Source: Desulfuromusa sp.
Lineage (GTDB): Bacteria; Desulfobacterota; Desulfuromonadia; Desulfuromonadales; Geopsychrobacteraceae
Assembly (NCBI GenBank): GCA_021647765.1
Contig: JAKIUD010000048.1
Coordinates: 1 to 25,503 of the forward strand
Direction of reading: 5' to 3'
DNA length: 25,503 bases
Part shown: positions 22,179-25,503 of the stretch, one piece after another
How positions within the stretch are numbered: position 1 is the first letter of the stretch
Layout: each line of letters opens with the position of its first letter
Program-made: the position numbers and the translations under genes
The notes under the pieces: model-generated
What the model saw: the letters and a program-made list of their open reading frames with translations, nothing else
What the model was told of the DNA's origin: nothing
Database searches by the model: none

Positions 22179-23590
22179 TATTTCCGTTTCGAGAGGGTTT
22201 CTGCAAACTCATTCCAGATAGTGTGGGTCATATAGGATCGGTTTGTTTTCCACATGGCTTCATCAACAAGGTTTTGATCCAACGCTCTCTTAATGATGAG
22301 ATCACTTTCCGGGAAGGCATCCGCATCACCAAAACAACGCATCATGATCATTTCAGTCGTCCATGGACCAATTCCTTTTATTGCAAGCAACTGTTTTCTG
22401 GTTTCAGGTAAATCTGCACTGTAAGAAAAACCAAGTTCACCCTTATGAACCATCTCAGACAAGACTCTGATGGCATTAGCTTTGGAACGAGTTATCCCTA
22501 TTTTTTCTATCTCCGCCACCATCAATGTTGCGGGACCTGGAAAGCTGTAGATATCTTCACCGTTTATAGGAGTTCCAAACTTCTCAATCAGTGCTGCTAA
22601 TTTTCCGGTGGCCTGCTGAATGGATACAAGTTGGCTCAAAATAATGGACACGGCAACTTCAAAGGGGTCGAAACTCCCAGGCACTCTTACCCCCGTTTGC
22701 CTGATTGTGGGTGTGACTGGCAAATGTGCCGGGTTGTGGTCTATATCAAACATTCTACGTATTTTAAGCAGAACCGGGCTGATTTGATCCAGCTTAAAAC
22801 CCCTCAAGTTGACCAGGAGTGCGTCCTGTTTCTTATTCATTGTCACTTTAATTGTTGAATACGATTTTTGATCAGAAACATAACGCTGATAGGAATTGTT
22901 GGTGACTATTTCGATACCACGGGCAGCATGCCTTTTCAAAAAACTCAGAACACTGCCAAAATCATAAGGTTTTCGCACTATAAGAGTTAAGGTGATGCCA
23001 TCTCCCTTATGAACCTTACAGCGTTTTTCAGTCCGAATTTTTGACGGTGCCATCCGATAAGCTGTTTTGAATGCTTCATTAAATCTTCGAACGGAGTTGA
23101 ATCCAGCGGCAAAGGCAATTTCGGTGATGGGTTCCCGAGTTTCGAGGAGTAGGTGTTTTGCCAGGTGCAGTTTTCGTGTTTGGATGATCTCAATGGGCGA
23201 TGCCCCGAACTGTTCTTCAAACACGCGTCTTAAATGGCGTCCAGAGAGACCAAGGGCACTGGCAATAGAATCTACACTTTGCTCCCCCATTGTAGATTCT
23301 TCAATTAAACGCAGACCATTGCGAGCAATATTTTCTCCCGGATTTATAAATTTGTTACCTGGTGCTAAATCAGGTCGACACCTGAGACATGCTCTGCAAC
23401 CCGCTTTTTCAGCTTCGCTGGTACTTTTGTAAATAATAATGTTTTCAGGTTTTGGCCTGGCAGGACAAACTGGGCGGCAATAGATCTTTGTGGTTGTCAC
23501 ACCAAAATATAAACGCCCGTCATAGCGAGGATCCCGGCGGAGAATGATCTGCTTGTAGTCTGCACTGGTCAGTTGTTTCATGGCTCTCAT
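22178..23590 (-). CDS. alkA: Ada N-domain / AraC HTH / AlkA 3-methyladenine glycosylase fusion
   Basis: 470-aa protein combining sensing and repair of alkylated DNA. Residues 1-85 are the Ada Zn-domain: methyl-acceptor C38 with C42 ('IYCRPVCPARP') and the C68/C71 pair ('CRACLRCRPD'). Residues about 90-190 form an AraC helix-turn-helix ('IASALGLSGRHLRRVFEEQF', 'ITEIAFAAGFNSVRRFNEAF'). Residues about 195-470 are AlkA, with the helix-hairpin-helix 'LLAIKGIGPWTTEMI' and the catalytic Asp D430 in 'FPESDLIIKRAL'. Methylation of the N-domain would turn it into an activator of its own operon. Start: ATG at 23590 or 23581, both plausible; the sequence between does not decide. Ogt follows with a one-base overlap, splitting Ada's usual two activities over two genes. 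Confidence 0.95.
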   Translation of the reverse strand: MRAMKQLTSADYKQIILRRDPRYDGRLYFGVTTTKIYCRPVCPARPKPENIIIYKSTSEAEKAGCRACLRCRPDLAPGNKFINPGENIARNGLRLIEESTMGEQSVDSIASALGLSGRHLRRVFEEQFGASPIEIIQTRKLHLAKHLLLETREPITEIAFAAGFNSVRRFNEAFKTAYRMAPSKIRTEKRCKVHKGDGITLTLIVRKPYDFGSVLSFLKRHAARGIEIVTNNSYQRYVSDQKSYSTIKVTMNKKQDALLVNLRGFKLDQISPVLLKIRRMFDIDHNPAHLPVTPTIRQTGVRVPGSFDPFEVAVSIILSQLVSIQQATGKLAALIEKFGTPINGEDIYSFPGPATLMVAEIEKIGITRSKANAIRVLSEMVHKGELGFSYSADLPETRKQLLAIKGIGPWTTEMIMMRCFGDADAFPESDLIIKRALDQNLVDEAMWKTNRSYMTHTIWNEFAETLSKRK

Positions 23591-23899
23591 TATAACCCAT
23601 CATTCGCAAGATTGCTGGCGGTTATCGGACATCATCGCTATATCTGAAGTTAGGAGCCTGTCGGACTATCAATGAGCTGGCTGCAAACTCGTTTGTGCAC
23701 GCGCTTCGTGTCATGAACAAGTCACTAGGATCAGACTGCGGTTTTCCCGCTTTTGCAAGCAAGCTTGCAACGAAAAAATATCCTCGCTGCTCAGCTCCGC
23801 CGGTTAACCCCTGAGAAAACTACTTGCGAATACCAATCTTAAGACCCATAATAAGATCTTGAAAGAGGTTTTAAATAAGCCCTTAACCAAGGTGGTATT
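23591..23899. other. intergenic region between alkA and relBE with a small palindrome
   Basis: 309 bases without a convincing gene. It contains an 8-bp perfect inverted repeat, TTGCAAGC (23753-23760) AA GCTTGCAA (23763-23770), a small GCGG-TTTTC-CCGC stem before it, and the TA promoter at its right end. The alkA promoter should lie at its left end but was not located. I see no RNA gene. Confidence 0.5.
23824..23860 (+). promoter_or_regulatory. promoter and putative operator of the toxin-antitoxin pair
   Basis: TTGCGA (23824-23829), a 17-base spacer and CATAAT (23847-23852) form a good sigma70 promoter. An inverted repeat ATCTTA (23836-23841)/TAAGAT (23852-23857) overlaps the -10, and AAGATCTT (23853-23860) is a perfect palindrome over the start of transcription. 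This fits autorepression by the antitoxin-toxin complex, which is typical of this family. Confidence 0.5.
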
Positions 23900-24151
23900 A
23901 TGGAATCCGTATTGGCAAGTTGCTCAGCAAGCATCTCTGAATTAAAGAAAAATCCTTCCGCGCTCATAGATCAATCAGATGGTGAGCCAATAGCAATCCT
24001 TAATCATAATAAACCAACAGCCTATTTAATCCCTGCTGAAACATACGCAGCACTGCTTGAAAAAATTGAAGACTACCAATTGGGTTTACTGGTAAAAGAT
24101 CGTCAAAACGAAAAAATTTCAGCCGTAGAAGTCACTCTAGATGAGCTATAA
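23900..24151 (+). CDS. relB: antitoxin of RelB/StbD (Phd/YefM-like) type
   Basis: 83 aa. ATG at 23900 with AAGGTGG upstream. The N-terminal 'SISELKKNPSALIDQSDGEP' followed by 'IAILNHNKPTAYLIPAETYA' is the dimerising, DNA-binding Phd/YefM fold of StbD-type antitoxins. The C-terminal half (about 50-83), acidic with 'VKDRQNEKISAVEVTLDEL', is the toxin-neutralising tail. The last 11 bases overlap the toxin gene. It should block the ribosome-dependent endoribonuclease encoded next and repress its own promoter with the toxin as co-repressor. Confidence 0.92.
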   Translation: MESVLASCSASISELKKNPSALIDQSDGEPIAILNHNKPTAYLIPAETYAALLEKIEDYQLGLLVKDRQNEKISAVEVTLDEL

Positions 24152-24425
24152 ATTAAAAATTTTTCCAACCGCACTCAAGGAATGGAAGAAACTAGACAAT
24201 ACCATCCAGAAACAATTCAAGAAAAAGCTCCAGCAGAGGCTGTCGGAGCCTCATGTTCAAAGCAGTAAGCTCTCAGGGTTTGAAAACCACTACAAAATCA
24301 AACTCAGGAATAGTGGTTACAGATTGGTCTACGAAGTTATTGATATTGAACTATATATTTTCGTTATTGCCATTGGTAAACGAGAAAAAAATACTGTCTA
24401 CAAAGAGGCGAGAAAACGGAAATAA
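24141..24425 (+). CDS. relE: RelE/StbE-family mRNA interferase toxin
   Basis: 94 aa, a complete RelE fold: 'YKLKIFPTALKEWKKLDNTI', 'LSGFENHYKIKLRNSGYRLV' and the tail 'KREKNTVYKEARKRK'. The basic and aromatic residues of the C-terminal strands are those that clamp the mRNA in the ribosomal A site in related toxins. The ATG at 24141 lies inside the antitoxin's last codons (11-base overlap), the usual arrangement. The gene looks intact. Nine bases after its stop begins the attC-like sequence, so the pair may have been carried as an integron cassette; cassette-borne RelBE pairs are common. Intact function is inferred from lack of any lesion. Confidence 0.93.
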   Translation: MSYKLKIFPTALKEWKKLDNTIQKQFKKKLQQRLSEPHVQSSKLSGFENHYKIKLRNSGYRLVYEVIDIELYIFVIAIGKREKNTVYKEARKRK

Positions 24426-24433
24426 TTGTCGGA

Positions 24434-24560
24434 TTAACAAGTCGCTGCGAGGGATCAGCGGGCAGCGCGATTTTCCGGAGTTCAGTTTTTCTGCTAAAAT
24501 CTGTGCTTAATCAAAGCTCAGGGTTGCAAATCTCCGCTGGCTCCTGAGCTCAAACGTTGG
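24434..24560 (+). other. attC-like site (integron recombination site candidate)
   Basis: The left end, TTAACAAGTCGCTGCGAG (24434 on), and the right end, CTGAGCTCAAACGTTGG (to 24560), have the look of attC arms: an AAC core with a 5' pyrimidine-rich flank, a GTT core at 24556-24558, and inner CAGCGG/CCGCTG that can pair across about 100 bases. It begins nine bases after the relE stop and ends 11 bases before the HAD gene's start. The R cores do not match the RYYYAAC/GTTRRRY consensus fully, so the site may be degenerate. No integrase is in view. Confidence 0.45.
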
Positions 24561-24571
24561 CAAGAATAAAA

Positions 24572-25195
24572 ATGATTAATTGGATAATATTCGATGTGAT
24601 GGGCGTAATCTTCACTGTTGGCGACGACACAAACGACCTTCTCGTTCCGTTCGTGCAAGAGCGTAACAGTGAAATATCGAGGGATGTTGTTAACGAGGTA
24701 TATTTACGAGCGAGTTTAGGGAAGATCAGTTCTCGCCAATTCTGGAATGCGGTCGGACTTGGTGCTGAATATCCAGCCGTAGAGATTGAGTATCTGGATA
24801 CTATGCTAACCATAGATGACGACTTTCTTGAAAACGCAAAGAGAATGCCAAAGAGATTTTCCTTGGGGTTGTTGTCTAACGACGTGAGTGAATGGTCAAA
24901 ATACTTAAGAGACAAGTTTGGATTGGATTTTTTTGACATAGTGGTCATCAGTGGTGACATCCATTGTCGGAAACCGGCTTTGGGTATCTACGAACATTTC
25001 CTAGAGAAAGCAAAAACGCCGGCGGAAGCATGCATTTTTATAGATGACAGGTGCGAAAATCTATCCGTAGCCAGATCGATAGGGATGAAGACAATTCACT
25101 TTGCAAAGAAGCTGGAAGGTAAAGACTTCGTGCCAGACGCAAGTATAGTGAGTTTCACTGAGCTTGAGAAAGCTATCGAAAGTATCTACCAATAA
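24572..25195 (+). CDS. HAD-superfamily hydrolase
   Basis: 207 aa, complete Rossmann-like HAD core with an alpha-helical cap (about 22-85). The nucleophile is D8 in 'WIIFDVMGVIF'; motif II is 'LGLLSNDVSEW', motif III 'CRKPALGIYEHFL' and motif IV 'CIFIDDRCENLSVARSIGM'. The residue two places after the nucleophile is Met instead of Asp, so the usual acid/base is missing; as in haloacid dehalogenase-like and YihX-like members, which also lack it, substrate cannot be predicted (small phosphorylated metabolites or haloacids). ATG at 24572 gives the expected N-terminus; the in-frame TTG at 24557 is within the attC-like site. It is the only gene on this side and may be a transferred cassette gene. 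Confidence 0.85.
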   Translation: MINWIIFDVMGVIFTVGDDTNDLLVPFVQERNSEISRDVVNEVYLRASLGKISSRQFWNAVGLGAEYPAVEIEYLDTMLTIDDDFLENAKRMPKRFSLGLLSNDVSEWSKYLRDKFGLDFFDIVVISGDIHCRKPALGIYEHFLEKAKTPAEACIFIDDRCENLSVARSIGMKTIHFAKKLEGKDFVPDASIVSFTELEKAIESIYQ

Positions 25196-25280
25196 TCGCA
25201 TACACCGGAGGCTCCGCCAGGCTCCATCCGTACCGGTGATGTGTAGGGATCACCAGGTAGAACTACAATGATTGACTACG

Positions 25281-25386
25281 GCGCAAGCTTAAGCAACTTT
25301 GTAGTAATCTCGGGACTGTCCCCAGCACCATCGAGGGCTGTCCCGAAGTTTACGAGCCATGAAAATGTGGCGGTTCGCACCGCAAA
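25281..25386 (+). repeat. REP-like structured repeat, copy 2
   Basis: Matches copy 1 at 13298. The core CGGGACTGTCCCC, then GAGGGCTGTCCCGA, AGTTTACGAGCCA, followed by a GCGGTTCGCACCGC palindrome. The outer CGGGAC can pair with GTCCCG and inner CCCC with GGG as a stem-loop. In 25196-25503 nothing else resembles a gene: the 64-codon frame over it is an accident of the repeat. Confidence 0.75.
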
Positions 25387-25391
25387 AGCCT

Positions 25392-25419
25392 GGGACAGCC
25401 CCCATGCGGGGGCAGTCCC
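25392..25419. repeat. 12-bp imperfect hairpin next to repeat copy 2
   Basis: GGGACAGCCCCC (25392-25403) and GGGGGCAGTCCC (25408-25419), 4-base loop, one A-A mismatch. It uses the same GGGAC/GTCCC ends as the repeat beside it and is absent after copy 1, so copy 2 may be a composite of two REP units. Confidence 0.75.
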
Positions 25420-25432
25420 GTATATGGTCTCC

Positions 25433-25454
25433 CCCTTAATTGCAAGGGCTTTTT
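25433..25454 (+). terminator. weak intrinsic-terminator-like hairpin
   Basis: CCCTT (25433-25437), 6-base loop, AAGGG (25444-25448) and then CTTTTT. The stem is only 5 bp. It would end read-through from the HAD gene and the repeat. Confidence 0.3.
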
Positions 25455-25503
25455 GTCGATAATAACAGGGACAGGATTGCTGCCGTATATCCGGTCTCTT
25501 TAT

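Noticed and set aside
23649..23655. GTTAGGA upstream of relBE as the left border of an integron cassette
   Set aside because: Last base misses the GTTRRRY core, and the 58 bases before it do not fold as an attC site.
24550..24960. 136-codon minus-strand frame over the HAD gene start
   Set aside because: Antisense shadow; the plus-strand frame has all four HAD motifs.
25196..25265. attC site after the HAD gene
   Set aside because: There is an imperfect stem with CACCGG/CCGGTG but no AAC/GTT cores, so no second site is claimed.
25268..25462. 64-codon open frame near the right end
   Set aside because: It is the translation of repeat copy 2 and its hairpin; the ATG has no ribosome binding site.
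1..25503. CRISPR array, tRNA or rRNA
   Set aside because: No regularly spaced direct repeats and no tRNA- or rRNA-like sequence noticed on reading both strands; a tRNAscan or covariance scan was not possible.

Overview
The window looks like chromosomal DNA of a Gram-negative anaerobe or facultative anaerobe, most likely a Desulfuromonadales-type (Geobacter/Desulfuromonas/Pelobacter-like) deltaproteobacterium. This is an inference from gene content: an EAL-HDOD protein tail, a ferredoxin-tailed aldo/keto reductase, a MalT-like/BTAD giant regulator, a Cys-containing PAS domain in a GGDEF-EAL protein, a YdbH/YdbL envelope operon and many lipoproteins. No rRNA, tRNA or CRISPR array was seen.

Layout. 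(1) 1-3846, plus strand: housekeeping genes, namely the 3' end of an HDOD signalling gene, msrB, a small Zn-ribbon protein, an AI-2E-family permease and an iron-sulfur aldo/keto reductase. (2) 3973-6266: a two-gene operon of unknown lipoproteins. (3) 6399-7187: a scrapyard, with a frameshifted DUF4143-type ATPase fragment joined to a frameshifted IS21 istA fragment. (4) 7238-9435, minus strand: four small exported or membrane proteins (2-TM protein, anchored PDZ protein, periplasmic protein, lipoprotein), split by a near-ideal intrinsic terminator. (5) 9633-17659: a divergent regulatory module. A 1088-aa STAND/TPR/BTAD regulator faces an operon of a YeeE/YedE sulfur-compound transporter, a TusA-like carrier and a PAS-PAS-PAS-GGDEF-EAL enzyme. 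The regulator's leader carries what looks like a transcription attenuator with mutually exclusive hairpins. (6) 17814-21596, minus strand: ydbH, interrupted by a frameshift at a G7 tract, followed by a lipoprotein that seems to combine YnbE and YdbL. (7) 21675-23590, minus strand: alkylation repair, Ada-N/AraC/AlkA and Ogt, overlapping by one base. (8) 23591-25503: an accessory tail with a RelBE/StbDE toxin-antitoxin pair, an attC-like site, a HAD hydrolase and a structured REP-like repeat, a second copy of which lies at 13298-13408.

How the genes may work together: the strongest system-level idea is that the transporter/TusA pair (TsuA/TsuB-like) imports thiosulfate or a related sulfur species and is transcriptionally and translationally coupled to a bifunctional c-di-GMP enzyme whose PAS domains carry conserved-looking cysteines. 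The divergent ATP-dependent regulator is the obvious candidate controller. Regions 6 and 4 suggest envelope lipid or protein maintenance functions. Everything functional here is read from sequence motifs and family knowledge; no database search was run.
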